A stretch of DNA of 64,000 nt from an uncultured Prevotella sp. (GCA_905233165.1 CAJODL010000001.1:627927-691926), one strand, 5' to 3'; positions 48,420 to 58,786 are shown, counted from the first letter of the stretch. The notes: generated by a model not told the origin, from the sequence alone. Program-made: numbers and translations.

Positions 48420-49337
48420 TTAATAGTTTAGTATTGATTTTGGTCTTGTGTTATACCATTGGTAGCCGTTGCGGCGTTCTGGTCCGATGTCGTTGATGTT
48501 GCGGCGTGGGATGCCGTCTCTGTCGCAGAAGAATGGTTTGCCTTCTTCGAGGTCGTAGAAGCGTGCCCACCGTCCATCGGGTAGCTGGTGGGCTTTAAAC
48601 CAATCTATGGCGCCTGCTATGGCTCGCTTTACCGCTGGTGAGGGATTTGGAAGAGACTTCAGCAGCTGTACCAACGGAACACTTTCGGCAGTACAGAAGG
48701 AGGGTAGCTCATAGGCGCGTGCCTTAGCTGGCTTGAGGGTGATATGGTCGTGTTGCTGACACCATATGGTGGGTCTGTCATCAACGATAATCTGTGTCTT
48801 TAGGATTATATCGATGCCTTTGTCAAAGGATTTTTGCAGTCGCTGACGAAGACTGTCGGTAGTTAGGTCTCCCTGATAGGGAGGCTCTTGCGCTATGACG
48901 TGCTGAAACAGAAACAGGGTATTTGCGATAGCATCGTCATTATAGGTGATATGTACCTGGTAGCCCTTCGGATTAGGCCAGAACTGTGGCCAGCCACCAT
49001 TGGGATATTGTCCTGAGAGGAGATACTGGATGCCTTTAACGAATGCTGTGCGGTATTTTTCTTCGTGGGTGAGCTGATAGGTCTCGGCAAGGTATTTCAA
49101 CTGTCGTGTAGTGGCGCCATTATCTATGGTGCTGTCGTCGGTGCGCTGCTTATCGGCCAGCACCTGTGCCTTCTCCGCCTCAGAGAGGGGCAGGGACATA
49201 TCAATGTTCTTTGGCCAACCACCCGTGATACGTTGATAGAGAAGTATCTGGTCAGCTACCTTCGTATCTTGCGCTGTTGCTGCAAGAATGAAGAAATGAA
49301 AGAATGAAAAAATAAAAAAATGAAATTTATTGAACAT
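48420..49337 (-). CDS. pelA: Pectate lyase (PL10-like)
   Basis: YQRITGGWPKNIDM, NGGWPQFWPNPKGYQVHITYNDDAIAN, signal peptide. Confidence 0.85.
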   Translation of the reverse strand: MFNKFHFFIFSFFHFFILAATAQDTKVADQILLYQRITGGWPKNIDMSLPLSEAEKAQVLADKQRTDDSTIDNGATTRQLKYLAETYQLTHEEKYRTAFVKGIQYLLSGQYPNGGWPQFWPNPKGYQVHITYNDDAIANTLFLFQHVIAQEPPYQGDLTTDSLRQRLQKSFDKGIDIILKTQIIVDDRPTIWCQQHDHITLKPAKARAYELPSFCTAESVPLVQLLKSLPNPSPAVKRAIAGAIDWFKAHQLPDGRWARFYDLEEGKPFFCDRDGIPRRNINDIGPERRNGYQWYNTRPKSILNY

Positions 49338-49876
49338 TACTTTCTTATTATTCTTTCGATGGATGCGTAGTCGGCTATTGGACGGTCGTTAAACGAGGCA
49401 ATTACTATGCCGTCGGCATTGATGATGTATGTGCGTGGAATAGTACGGGTGGCGAACTGAAAGTATAGCCTCTGGGCACCATCGCTATAGATAGGCATCG
49501 TAAGACCGTTCTCCTTCCAATATGCTTCGGCATCTTCTACTCCCTGACTGCGTGGGACATTAAGCACTGGTACTTTGTCGCCATAATTGTCGTAGATTTG
49601 CTGCAACACAGGGAACTCCCTTCTGCAGTCGGGACATGTGGTATCAAAGAAATTCAGGATATATACCTTTCCTTTGAGGGACTCTGACGTCACCTTACTA
49701 TCATCCAAACCTTTCAGCTCGAAGGTAGGTGCTGCCATACCGACCTTGATGATTGCGGTATCGTCATCTTTGTCGGAATATGTTTCTTCATCATCACCGC
49801 ATGCTGTCATGCATAATGCTGCCAACATCAGCAGCAATGTGTTTATGTTAAGGAAAAAAGACTTTAATGTTTTCAT
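49337..49876 (-). CDS. TlpA-type thioredoxin-fold lipoprotein
   Basis: Lipobox LCMTAC followed by acidic residues; NFFDTTCPDCRREFPVL CxxC motif. Confidence 0.88.
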   Translation of the reverse strand: MKTLKSFFLNINTLLLMLAALCMTACGDDEETYSDKDDDTAIIKVGMAAPTFELKGLDDSKVTSESLKGKVYILNFFDTTCPDCRREFPVLQQIYDNYGDKVPVLNVPRSQGVEDAEAYWKENGLTMPIYSDGAQRLYFQFATRTIPRTYIINADGIVIASFNDRPIADYASIERIIRK

Positions 49877-50391
49877 TATGTAACGTTTTTATGGTTTAAT
49901 AGTTGGACAACAGCTTTAGGAACAAATGGTGAGATGTCGGCTCCCTGAGCTATCATCTCCCTTATCATAGTTGACGAGATAGGTATCTCTCCATTTCTTG
50001 GGTAGGTACCTATTTCATATTGCCACACTATATCCTTCCAATGTCTCCAACGTTCCAGGCGTTTCCAATTGTCACCACCGAGGATGAGGACGAATTCGTC
50101 ATCGGGATAGTCAGCCTTCAGGTGCTGTAGGGTAGTCCACGTATAGGAAGGCTGGGGGAGAGAAAGTTCGTAATCTTTTGCAATAAGACGTGGTTCGTCA
50201 GCCAATGCCTGCTTCACGAGATGGTACCTCTCCTCAGCATCAGGAAGGGCTTTGTTGACCTTTAGAGGATTCTGGGGACTGACCATAAACCAGACTTCAT
50301 CGAGACGCTTGTTCTCAAGCATCCATTTGCCTATGGCAATATGTCCGTTATGAATGGGATTAAAAGAACCCCCAAAAAGTCCTATTCGCAT
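49876..50391 (-). CDS. nadD: Nicotinate-nucleotide adenylyltransferase
   Basis: GLFGGSFNPIHNGHIAIGKWML, ISSTMIREMI. Confidence 0.92.
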   Translation of the reverse strand: MRIGLFGGSFNPIHNGHIAIGKWMLENKRLDEVWFMVSPQNPLKVNKALPDAEERYHLVKQALADEPRLIAKDYELSLPQPSYTWTTLQHLKADYPDDEFVLILGGDNWKRLERWRHWKDIVWQYEIGTYPRNGEIPISSTMIREMIAQGADISPFVPKAVVQLLNHKNVT

Positions 50392-50426
50392 ACAATAAAC
50401 AAACGAATGATGCGTTCATTTATTGT

Positions 50427-51548
50427 ATGGAAGACATTATGATAATTTTACTACTAGCCTCTGGCTTATCACTTATATTCACCCTGTTTGTTACCCCGAG
50501 GGTTGTAAAAGTGGCTCATGCATTGAAATTGTATGACCTCCCCGATGAGAGGAAGATACACAAGTTACCTATTCCACGTCTTGGCGGCATGATGTTTTTG
50601 CCGATAATGATGGTGACAATGACCATCATTGTTGTGGTGCTGATGAGGCTGGGTATGTATGAGAAATTATGTAATAACCTCAGCATGGAACATTGGATGG
50701 CTTTTATTGCCGGTGGCATGATGTTATTTAGTATCGGATTGTTTGACGACATCAAGAGAGTACCATATAAATTGAAGTTCTCCATCCAGATGTTTACAGG
50801 CGTTCTGATGTGTATCTCCGGATTGTGGATAGCAGATATGGCACACGTTTTCTTTATAGACGCGGTGCCTTGGTGGTTTGGTATGCCATTGACGATATTG
50901 ACGGTAGTGTATGTTACAAATGCCATGAACCTCATTGATGGTATTGACGGTTTATCGTCAGGACTCAGCATCATAGCCCTGATATGCATTGCATTCCTGT
51001 TTGTTATTACAGAGCAGTATTTCTGGGCAATCTGCTCGGCATCGCTGTTGGGAGTGGTGTGCGGATTCTTCTACTATAATGTTTTCGGAAAGAAGGATAA
51101 GACCTTTATGGGTGATGCCGGCAGTCTTACCCTGGGCTTTACGCTATGCTTCCTCTTGCTACACTTCTGGCAACGCAACCCTGTATGGAATCCGGCAATG
51201 CATAACATAGGTATCGTGGCAGTCAGCACGTTGATAATACCGCTGTTCGACGTTACCCGTGTTACATTAAGCCGTCTGCGTGACCATCGCCCTCCTTTCA
51301 TGCCAGATAAGAATCATATTCACCATAAACTGATGCGTGCAGGCTTGGGGCCTCACATGACAATGGTGGTGTTGCTGCTGCTGCAAATAGGATTCATTGT
51401 GGTGAATTATCTCGTGGCATCATTTATGTCGCAAACACTAATGGTAGTAGCAGATATAGTACTCTTCACCTTGATGCATATTATAATCAATTGCTTTATA
51501 TATCGGAATGTAGGGCGTGAAGATATTGAGTGGAAGAGAATCTTTTAG
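50427..51548 (+). CDS. wecA: Undecaprenyl-phosphate GlcNAc-1-phosphate transferase (WecA/TagO family)
   Basis: TNAMNLIDGIDGLSSGLSI, FMGDAGSLTLGF, HIHHKL; multi-TM. Confidence 0.88.
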   Translation: MEDIMIILLLASGLSLIFTLFVTPRVVKVAHALKLYDLPDERKIHKLPIPRLGGMMFLPIMMVTMTIIVVVLMRLGMYEKLCNNLSMEHWMAFIAGGMMLFSIGLFDDIKRVPYKLKFSIQMFTGVLMCISGLWIADMAHVFFIDAVPWWFGMPLTILTVVYVTNAMNLIDGIDGLSSGLSIIALICIAFLFVITEQYFWAICSASLLGVVCGFFYYNVFGKKDKTFMGDAGSLTLGFTLCFLLLHFWQRNPVWNPAMHNIGIVAVSTLIIPLFDVTRVTLSRLRDHRPPFMPDKNHIHHKLMRAGLGPHMTMVVLLLLQIGFIVVNYLVASFMSQTLMVVADIVLFTLMHIIINCFIYRNVGREDIEWKRIF

Positions 51549-51635
51549 AGATTAAAGGTCTAAGGTCTTTCAACGATAACGTTAACCTTAACGATAATCT
51601 GAAACTTAATTCTTAACTCTTAATTCTTAATTCAT

Positions 51636-53831
51636 ATGTTTTTCACACAGGATGAGAAAATACGGACTTTGGAGCTTTATCGGCAGTTATACCAAGAGTT
51701 GGATGGTGTGCTGAAGGATGCTGATGTCCGTCGTGTGAAAGATATATTGGAGAAGGCTGTTGCAGAGGGGAATGTGCAACGTGATGCCTTCGGACTCAAT
51801 CCTATTTTGATGAGTTTGGAGACTGCCTGGCTTGCGGTTAGCGAAATCGGAGTACGTCGTGATGCCGTTATTGCCATAATGCTATGCTCAATCTCTAAGG
51901 GAAATGATATAGCGCCGGAAGAGTTAGAGAAGAATTTCGGAGAACCCGTTGCACGCATCATGCGAGGGCTCGAAAATATCCAGCAGCTATACAGAAAGAA
52001 TACGGTAGTAGAGACGGAGAATTTCCGTAACCTGCTCTTCTCGTTGGCGGAGGATGTGCGAGTGATACTCATTATGATTGCCGACCGTCTAAACCTCATG
52101 CGCCAGATAAGAGATGCTGAACAGGATGAATTGCGACGCAAGGTCAGTGAGGAGAGTATGTTCCTGTATGCTCCACTGGCGCACAAACTGGGTCTTTACA
52201 GGTTGAAGTCGGAACTGGAAGACCTATCCTTAAAATATACGGAACATGATGCCTACTACCACATCAAGGATAAGCTGAACGAGACGAAGGCAAGCCGTGA
52301 TGCGTATATAGAACGCTTTATCGGACCTATCAGCGAACGCTTGCAGGAGGCAGGTCTGAAATTTCATATCAAGGGACGCACAAAATCCATTCACTCCATT
52401 TGGCAGAAGATGAGGAAGCAACGCTGTCCCTTTGAGGGAGTGTATGACCTCTTCGCCATCCGCATAATCCTCGACAGCCCTCTTGATAAGGAGAAGATGC
52501 AATGCTGGCAGGCTTTTGCCATAGTGACGTCTATGTACCAGCCTAACCCGAAGCGATTGAGAGACTGGGTCAGCGTGCCAAAGACAAATGGCTACGAAAG
52601 TCTGCATATCACCGTTGTCGGTCCGGAACAGAAATGGGTGGAGGTGCAGATACGCACAGAACGCATGGACGAAGTGGCAGAACGTGGTGTTGCTGCCCAT
52701 TGGCGTTATAAAGGCATAAAGAGTGACTCGGGCCTTGACCAGTGGCTCAGCAATATACGCTCTATGCTGGAGGCAAGTGAGGGAACGGAAAGCATCGACC
52801 AGTTCAAGATGGAACTGTATGAAGATGAGGTATTCGTCTTCACTCCAAAGGGAGATATCTATAAGTTCCCCAAAGGCGCCACAGTACTCGATTTTGCATA
52901 TCGCATACATTCCAAAATAGGAAATACCTGTACAGGAGCACGCATCAACGGCAGGGCTGTACCATTGCGCCATCAGCTGAAGAGTGGTGACCAGGTAGAG
53001 ATACTTACGGCGTCAAAACAGCAGCCAAAGCAGGCGTGGCTCAATATCGTAAAGACGTCGCATGCCAGGGGAAAGATACGCCAGGCCCTCAACGAGGCAC
53101 GTTCTCAGGAAAGACTTTTGGGAAGGGAGATGCTTGAGCGAAAGCTGAAAAACCATAAGATGGAACTGGACGAGAATATCCTCCATCCGCTTATCCGAAA
53201 ACTCGGCATAAAGGAAGCCGGCGACTTCTACATCCAGATAGCAAGAGGCGAACTCGATTCTACCCACGTCATAGATCTATATGCCGATTTGCTCCAGAAG
53301 ACTTCGGAATCTCCTGCAGCCCCGACAGAGAGCGCTTCAAACTTTATATTGGATACTGCGAGCATCAGCAGCGAGAACATAAAGGACGATGTGCTGATAA
53401 TAGACCGGAAGCTGACCGGCGTTGATTACCACCTGTCACGTTGCTGCAATCCTATCTATGGAGATCCCGTATTTGGTTTTGTCAGCGTTTCGGGAGGCAT
53501 AAAGATTCATCGTATAGACTGCCCTAATGCACCAGAACTCCAGAGCCGTTATCCTTATCGCATCGTAAAGGCAAAATGGAGCGGAAAAGGTGGCTCTACA
53601 TACGCCGTGACATTACGTCTTGTAGGAAATGATGACATCGGCATCATAAGTAATGTCACCAGCATAATACATAAGGAAGATAAGCTCACCTTGAGAGCAA
53701 TAAACATCAGTTCCAGCGATAATATCTTTTGCGGAAATGTTACCATCCTTGTAGATGACACCGCCCAACTCGAAGAACTGATTAAGAAGCTACAAGGAGT
53801 CAAGGGAATAAAACAAGTAACGAGGCAATAA
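51636..53831 (+). CDS. RelA/SpoT-family (p)ppGpp synthetase/hydrolase
   Basis: RSH architecture: HD-like N-term, synthetase, TGS (VFTPKGDIYKFPKGATVLDFAYRIHS), ACT C-term. Confidence 0.93.
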   Translation: MFFTQDEKIRTLELYRQLYQELDGVLKDADVRRVKDILEKAVAEGNVQRDAFGLNPILMSLETAWLAVSEIGVRRDAVIAIMLCSISKGNDIAPEELEKNFGEPVARIMRGLENIQQLYRKNTVVETENFRNLLFSLAEDVRVILIMIADRLNLMRQIRDAEQDELRRKVSEESMFLYAPLAHKLGLYRLKSELEDLSLKYTEHDAYYHIKDKLNETKASRDAYIERFIGPISERLQEAGLKFHIKGRTKSIHSIWQKMRKQRCPFEGVYDLFAIRIILDSPLDKEKMQCWQAFAIVTSMYQPNPKRLRDWVSVPKTNGYESLHITVVGPEQKWVEVQIRTERMDEVAERGVAAHWRYKGIKSDSGLDQWLSNIRSMLEASEGTESIDQFKMELYEDEVFVFTPKGDIYKFPKGATVLDFAYRIHSKIGNTCTGARINGRAVPLRHQLKSGDQVEILTASKQQPKQAWLNIVKTSHARGKIRQALNEARSQERLLGREMLERKLKNHKMELDENILHPLIRKLGIKEAGDFYIQIARGELDSTHVIDLYADLLQKTSESPAAPTESASNFILDTASISSENIKDDVLIIDRKLTGVDYHLSRCCNPIYGDPVFGFVSVSGGIKIHRIDCPNAPELQSRYPYRIVKAKWSGKGGSTYAVTLRLVGNDDIGIISNVTSIIHKEDKLTLRAINISSSDNIFCGNVTILVDDTAQLEELIKKLQGVKGIKQVTRQ

Positions 53832-53846
53832 TGGAAGTAATTGAGG

Positions 53847-54866
53847 TTACTTCCACTTTGCATTTTCTCTCATAATGAATTGTATCTTCGACTTCTTTGG
53901 CAGTTGAGGCTTTTGCCATTCTCCGCCCAGTATCTGTATGGTAGTAGTTTTCTGTCCTTTTGCTTGTGCTGCTGCCATAGCATCTTCTAACGACATGAAG
54001 TCACCACGTCCCTTGCTGTCAACGGTATAGTCGGCATCACAACGATATTTCTTCAGTAGCGGAATCTCCTCACACAAAGCATCGGCCAATAACTTTGCCA
54101 CTACATGGGCACCATAAACGTTGTAGTGTGTATTGTCCTGACGTCCTTCCGGAACGCTTGGCTCCTCGCCTGGCTTAAACCACATATGTAGCTTCTTTGA
54201 AGCCTCTGTTCCCAAACCCTGTTCCAAGTCGTGGGTAATCTTGTTGGCATCAACAAAGTGAACATTCATGCGCTGAGCAACATCACGAGGTGCTACACGA
54301 TATAGTCCATGAGTATCGATAAGAGTATCGCCTTCCACCATCTTCACTCCGTCCTTAAACGTAGTAGTACGTAGTTTCTCGTCATCATCATTCTGCGGAA
54401 CACTTGTGAAGAAGTTACGACGCACAACGCAGTTCATTAGAACAGGAATGCCACCATGCTCACGTGTCTCTCGTACATAACGTGCCAACATATAATCGAA
54501 GGTAGACCCCGGGTCGGTATGACGCTTCTCGCCAGGCTTTTCGTCGTTATGTCCGAATTGTATTATGACATAGTCGCCAGGCTTCATCTTCTCCAATACC
54601 TTTGTCCAACGTCCCTCATTAAAGAAACTGATGGAAGAGCGTCCGTTGACGGCGTGATTGTCGATGCGGACATCATCAGTAAAGTAACATTGCAGGGCCA
54701 TTCCCCAACCACGTTCCTTCTTGTTGTTAGAAATGTCTTTATTGGCAGCAGTAGAGTCGCCAATGACAAAGATAGTAGTGGTCTTGTCAGAATCAGCAGA
54801 TGTGAGTGCTAATGTCACGATGGCAGCGAAGAAAATACTGTAGATGGAAGAAAAAATACGTCTCAT
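53847..54866 (-). CDS. Rhamnogalacturonan acetylesterase-like SGNH hydrolase (CE12-like)
   Basis: IFVIGDSTAANK, VNGRSS, IIQFGHND, DNTHYNVYGA blocks. Confidence 0.88.
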   Translation of the reverse strand: MRRIFSSIYSIFFAAIVTLALTSADSDKTTTIFVIGDSTAANKDISNNKKERGWGMALQCYFTDDVRIDNHAVNGRSSISFFNEGRWTKVLEKMKPGDYVIIQFGHNDEKPGEKRHTDPGSTFDYMLARYVRETREHGGIPVLMNCVVRRNFFTSVPQNDDDEKLRTTTFKDGVKMVEGDTLIDTHGLYRVAPRDVAQRMNVHFVDANKITHDLEQGLGTEASKKLHMWFKPGEEPSVPEGRQDNTHYNVYGAHVVAKLLADALCEEIPLLKKYRCDADYTVDSKGRGDFMSLEDAMAAAQAKGQKTTTIQILGGEWQKPQLPKKSKIQFIMRENAKWK

Positions 54867-54998
54867 ATTGCGGATAGTATAATAGTGGTAATATTAAGAA
54901 AACTTGGAAGCAAAGGTACAAAAAAACGAGTGAACCACCAAATATTACTAAATAAATTTGTATGTTCACTCGTTTAATCGTCTTAGCAACAGATGCAG

Positions 54999-55379
54999 CT
55001 AATCAGCTGCACCTATTGCCTCGATTTCTACCAACGCCCCTTTTGGCAACGTTTTTACTGCAACGGCAGAGCGTGCAGGATAGGGCTCGGAAAAGAATTC
55101 TGCATAGATGGAATTCATGTCACTAAAGTCTTCCATATTTGTCAAGAATACAGTTGTCTTCACAACATCGTTTATCGTGAGGCCAGTCTCTTCAAAAATG
55201 GCTTTGATGTTGTTGAGCGCTTGACGTGTCTGCTCCTTGATGTCACCAGATACTATGCTGCCAGTTGCGGGTGAGATGGGAATTTGACCAGAAGTGAACA
55301 ATAGGTTTCCCACCTTGATGGCTTGACTGTAAGGCCCGATAGCAGCAGGGGCTTGTGATGTGGAAATAACTTTTTTCAT
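54999..55379 (-). CDS. ridA: RidA/YjgF family enamine/imine deaminase
   Basis: [47 protein letters not shown]. Confidence 0.93.
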   Translation of the reverse strand: MKKVISTSQAPAAIGPYSQAIKVGNLLFTSGQIPISPATGSIVSGDIKEQTRQALNNIKAIFEETGLTINDVVKTTVFLTNMEDFSDMNSIYAEFFSEPYPARSAVAVKTLPKGALVEIEAIGAAD

Positions 55380-55479
55380 ACAGAATAACTCTTTTCCGAA
55401 ATATTGATAGGTTAATTATATGAGTTTCGCATTTCTCAACTGTTCAGAAGTGAGAGGTAAGTAGTGAGACTGCTTATCT

Positions 55480-56427
55480 TTACAGAGGATAATCCTCAAA
55501 AGCGTATAGAACTGTTGACAGATAGCGCTCACCTGTATCAGGCAGTAATACTACGATATTCTTGCCTTTGTTCTCAGGACGCTTAGCAATCTGAGATGCT
55601 GCATACAATGCTGCACCCGCAGATATGCCAACGAGTACACCTTCCTGTTGTGCTACCTCACGGCTGGTGCGGATGGCATCGTCGTTTTCTACGTCAAACA
55701 CTTCGTCGATGACGTTGTTGTCGTAGTTCTTTGGTACGAAACCAGCTCCGATACCCTGTATCTTATGAGGACCGCTAGGACCGCCATTGAGTACTGGTGA
55801 AGACTTTGGCTCTACAGCAATAACCTTCACGCCCGCCTTCTGCTCCTTGAGGAACTTTCCTGTACCAGAAACAGTGCCACCTGTACCGACACCAGCAACA
55901 AGGATGTCAACCTTTCCTTCTGTATCACGCCATATCTCAGGGCCTGTTGTGGCATAGTGATTTGCTGGATTTGCTGGGTTTTCAAACTGCTGCAGTATGA
56001 TGCTGCCAGGTATAGAGTCACGCAATGCTTCTGCCTCGCGGATAGCTCCAGGCATACCATCCTTACCTGATGTCAGGCGCACCTCTGCACCATAAGCCTT
56101 TACGAGGTTACGACGTTCCACACTCATCGTCTCAGGCATTGTGAGGATGAGGTGATAACCCTTTACGGCACTTACCAATGCCAGTCCGACACCTGTGTTG
56201 CCGCTGGTTGGCTCGATGATGGTAGCTCCTGGTTTGAGGATGCCCTTCTTTTCTGCATCTTCTATCATAGCGAGGGCAATTCTGTCCTTCACGCTACCTG
56301 CAGGGTTGAAAAACTCTACCTTCGCAATAAGGGGTGTCTCGATGCCCTTTTTGCTTGAGAAAGTACTTAACTCTACCAATGGGGTGTTACCAATAAGTTC
56401 CGTCAGTTTTTTTGCAATCTTAGCCAT
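55480..56427 (-). CDS. cysK: Cysteine synthase A
   Basis: ELIGNTPLVELS, PAGSVKDRIAL, EPTSGNTGVGLA, GTGGTVSGTGKFLKE. Confidence 0.94.
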   Translation of the reverse strand: MAKIAKKLTELIGNTPLVELSTFSSKKGIETPLIAKVEFFNPAGSVKDRIALAMIEDAEKKGILKPGATIIEPTSGNTGVGLALVSAVKGYHLILTMPETMSVERRNLVKAYGAEVRLTSGKDGMPGAIREAEALRDSIPGSIILQQFENPANPANHYATTGPEIWRDTEGKVDILVAGVGTGGTVSGTGKFLKEQKAGVKVIAVEPKSSPVLNGGPSGPHKIQGIGAGFVPKNYDNNVIDEVFDVENDDAIRTSREVAQQEGVLVGISAGAALYAASQIAKRPENKGKNIVVLLPDTGERYLSTVLYAFEDYPL

Positions 56428-56474
56428 AATTTTCTCCTTTCATTTTTTTATTTAATTTTCGTTTTCGTTTTCGT

Positions 56475-57764
56475 TTAAATTTTATCAAACGCCTGCTGCA
56501 GGTCTTCAAGGATGTCGTCGATGTGTTCTGTACCTATTGACAGGCGGATTGTTGATGGTGTTATGTGTTGTGCCTCCAGCTCCTCTGGTGATAGTTGTGA
56601 GTGGGTCGTTGTGTATGGATGTATCACAAGACTCTTCACGTCAGCAACATTTGCCAGGAGTGAGAAGATTTTCAGGGCGTCGATGAATTTCCAAGCCTCT
56701 TCCTGTCCGCCCTTTATCTCGAATGTGAAGATGCTACCGCCGCCATTAGGGAAATATTTCTTATACAGTTCGTGGTCGGGATGGCTGGCGAGGGCTGGAT
56801 GGTTTACGTGTGCCACTTTTGGATGCTTGCTCAGAAAGTCAACCACCTTCAGGGCATTCTCAACATGTCTTTCTACTCGCAGGCTTAATGTCTCGACACC
56901 TTGCAACAATATGAAGGCATTGAATGGTGATATCGTAGCACCTGTATCGCGAAGCAGGACGGCGCGGATTCTGGTTACGAAGGCAGCAGGTCCTACAGCA
57001 TCAGCAAAGACGATGCCATGATATGAGGGATCTGGCTGGGCGAGAGTAGGGAACTTCTCGCTGTTTGCCTTCCAGTCGAATTTTCCGCCATCAACGATGA
57101 CACCACCGAGACTCGTTCCGTGTCCGCCAAGGAACTTTGTGGCAGAGTGTACCACGATGTCTGCACCATGCTCTAAAGGACGGATAAGATAAGGTGTGCC
57201 AAAGGTGTTGTCAACGATGAGGGGCACATTGTGTTTGTGTGCTACGGCAGCCACCTTCTCAAAGTCTGTTACATCACTGTTCGGATTGCCGAATGTCTCG
57301 GCAAAGACAGCCTTTGTGTTAGGCTTTATGGCAGCCTCCAAAGCATTGAGGTCGTTGATGCGGACGATAGTGTTGCTGACACCCTGGTTAGCCAATGTGT
57401 GTGTAATAAGGTTATAGCTGCCGCCATACAGATTGTCAGCTGCCACGATGTGGTCACCAGCCTGCAGGATGTTCTGCAAAGCGTATGTGATAGCTGCTGC
57501 TCCTGATGCTACAGCAAGTCCTGCAACACCACCCTCAAGGGCTGCTACACGGTCCTCAAAAACACCTTGAGTAGAGTTTGTCAAACGTCCATAGATGTTT
57601 CCTGCATCTCTCAAGCCAAAGCGATCTGCTGCATGCTGGCTGTTGTGGAATACGTAACTGGTGGTCTGATAGATAGGCACAGCACGTGAATCGGTTGCTG
57701 GATCAGCCTGCTCTTGTCCCACATGAAGTTGTAAAGTTTCAAAACGATAATTTTTTGCGCTCAT
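56475..57764 (-). CDS. metY: O-acetylhomoserine sulfhydrylase (aminocarboxypropyltransferase)
   Basis: Cys/Met PLP family: NIYGRLTNSTQGVFEDRVAALEGG, VVHSATKFLGGHGTSLGG, TTTHSQL. Confidence 0.92.
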   Translation of the reverse strand: MSAKNYRFETLQLHVGQEQADPATDSRAVPIYQTTSYVFHNSQHAADRFGLRDAGNIYGRLTNSTQGVFEDRVAALEGGVAGLAVASGAAAITYALQNILQAGDHIVAADNLYGGSYNLITHTLANQGVSNTIVRINDLNALEAAIKPNTKAVFAETFGNPNSDVTDFEKVAAVAHKHNVPLIVDNTFGTPYLIRPLEHGADIVVHSATKFLGGHGTSLGGVIVDGGKFDWKANSEKFPTLAQPDPSYHGIVFADAVGPAAFVTRIRAVLLRDTGATISPFNAFILLQGVETLSLRVERHVENALKVVDFLSKHPKVAHVNHPALASHPDHELYKKYFPNGGGSIFTFEIKGGQEEAWKFIDALKIFSLLANVADVKSLVIHPYTTTHSQLSPEELEAQHITPSTIRLSIGTEHIDDILEDLQQAFDKI

Positions 57765-57917
57765 AATTTTACTCCTTTCTTTTATTATTTATTAATGTCA
57801 AAAGTCAAAAGTCAAAGGTCAAAGGCCTTTCTTGTTTCTCGATTTCTGAGTGCAATGTTGCGATTAAGCGAAAGCAAAAGAAAGCTTGTTTTCATTTTGC
57901 TGAGCGAAAGCAACTTC

Positions 57918-58007
57918 GCATCCAGAACGAATCTCTGTTTAAGAGATAGCATCTTAAACGTTTTGTTTTAGATGCTTATCGAGTTTTTAATCTCGATTTC
58001 TGGATGC
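57918..58007 (-). promoter_or_regulatory. Cloverleaf-like structured leader of metY (four-way junction)
   Basis: P1 GCATCCAGAA/TTCTGGATGC; P2 ATCGAG/CTCGAT; P3 AGCATCT/AGATGCT plus AAAC/GTTT; P4 ATCTCT/AGAGAT; immediately downstream of TACCTTTG -7 element on minus strand. Confidence 0.65.
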
Positions 58008-58143
58008 AAAGGTACGCACTTTAGAAATTTCTACCAAATTTCTTGTGTAATTCGGAATAAATTGCTAATTTTGCAGCGCAGAGAGAAAATATCTCCGATT
58101 GGGCCGTTTGTAAAGCCCCTTAACAGAATAAAATTCTATAACT

Positions 58144-58577
58144 ATGGCAGAAGTACTCGACGAAACCGACTTGCAGATACTAAAAATACTGCAGAAAAAT
58201 GCAAAATTAACCACAAAAGAGCTTGCAGATGCAGTTCATTTGACCCCGACACCGGTTTTTGAACGTCAAAAACGTCTTGAGCGACAAGGGTATATAAAAA
58301 GATACTCGGCAGTACTCGATCCCGATAAGCTGGGACAGAGCCTGTAAACCACGAGATTGCAGATGCCTTCACCTATCGCATACAGGCAATTCCAGAGGTG
58401 ATAGAGTGTTACAACACCAGTGGTGCCTATGATTATCTTTTAAAGGTACGCGCACGCGATATGAAGCAATATCAGGAATTCGTACTCACCAAACTCGGCG
58501 ACATCGAAGACCTTGGCTCCATAGAAAGCACCTTCGTCATGAGCGAGGTAAAGCAAACCTACGGAATTAATCTTTGA
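58144..58577 (+). pseudogene. Lrp/AsnC-family regulator disrupted by internal deletion/frameshift
   Basis: N-term AEVLDETDLQILKILQKNAKLTTKELADAVHLTPTPVFERQKRLERQGYIKRYSAVLDPDKLGQSL* then shifted frame NHEIADAFTYRIQAIPEVIECYNTSGAYDYLLKVRARDMKQYQEFVLTKLGDIEDLGSIESTFVMSEVKQTYGINL*. Confidence 0.85.
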
Positions 58578-58585
58578 CTGTAAAA

Positions 58586-58786
58586 ATGGATTATCTTCCC
58601 AAAGACCCTGCCATACTTGTCTCAAGCGTGAATATGCTGCTAAGAGATGAGGAATTCGATACGTTAGAATCATTATGCTATGCCTTCAACCGAGAGCCTC
58701 AAGAGGTGAAAGACTATCTTTGGGGAAACGGTTTCGTTTGGAGTGAAAAGCAGAAACAATTCCGTCCCATTGGCTACGACGCATGA
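58586..58786 (+). CDS. DUF4250-like small protein
   Basis: MDYLPKDPAILVSSVNMLLRDEEFDTLESLCYAFNREPQEVKDYL. Confidence 0.7.
   Translation: MDYLPKDPAILVSSVNMLLRDEEFDTLESLCYAFNREPQEVKDYLWGNGFVWSEKQKQFRPIGYDA

Noticed and set aside
51677-52973. 169-aa and 247-aa minus-strand ORFs opposite the RelA/SpoT gene
   Set aside because: Shadow ORFs caused by codon bias in the real CDS.
46371-57764. Core genes pepC, apt, nadD, wecA-like, RelA/SpoT, ridA, cysK, metY as novelty candidates
   Set aside because: Ordinary well-known families; nothing unusual in the coding sequences.
57918-58007. tRNA interpretation of the cloverleaf upstream of metY
   Set aside because: Stem lengths, loops and the absence of T-loop GTTCRA and anticodon-arm consensus do not fit a tRNA; better read as a structured leader.
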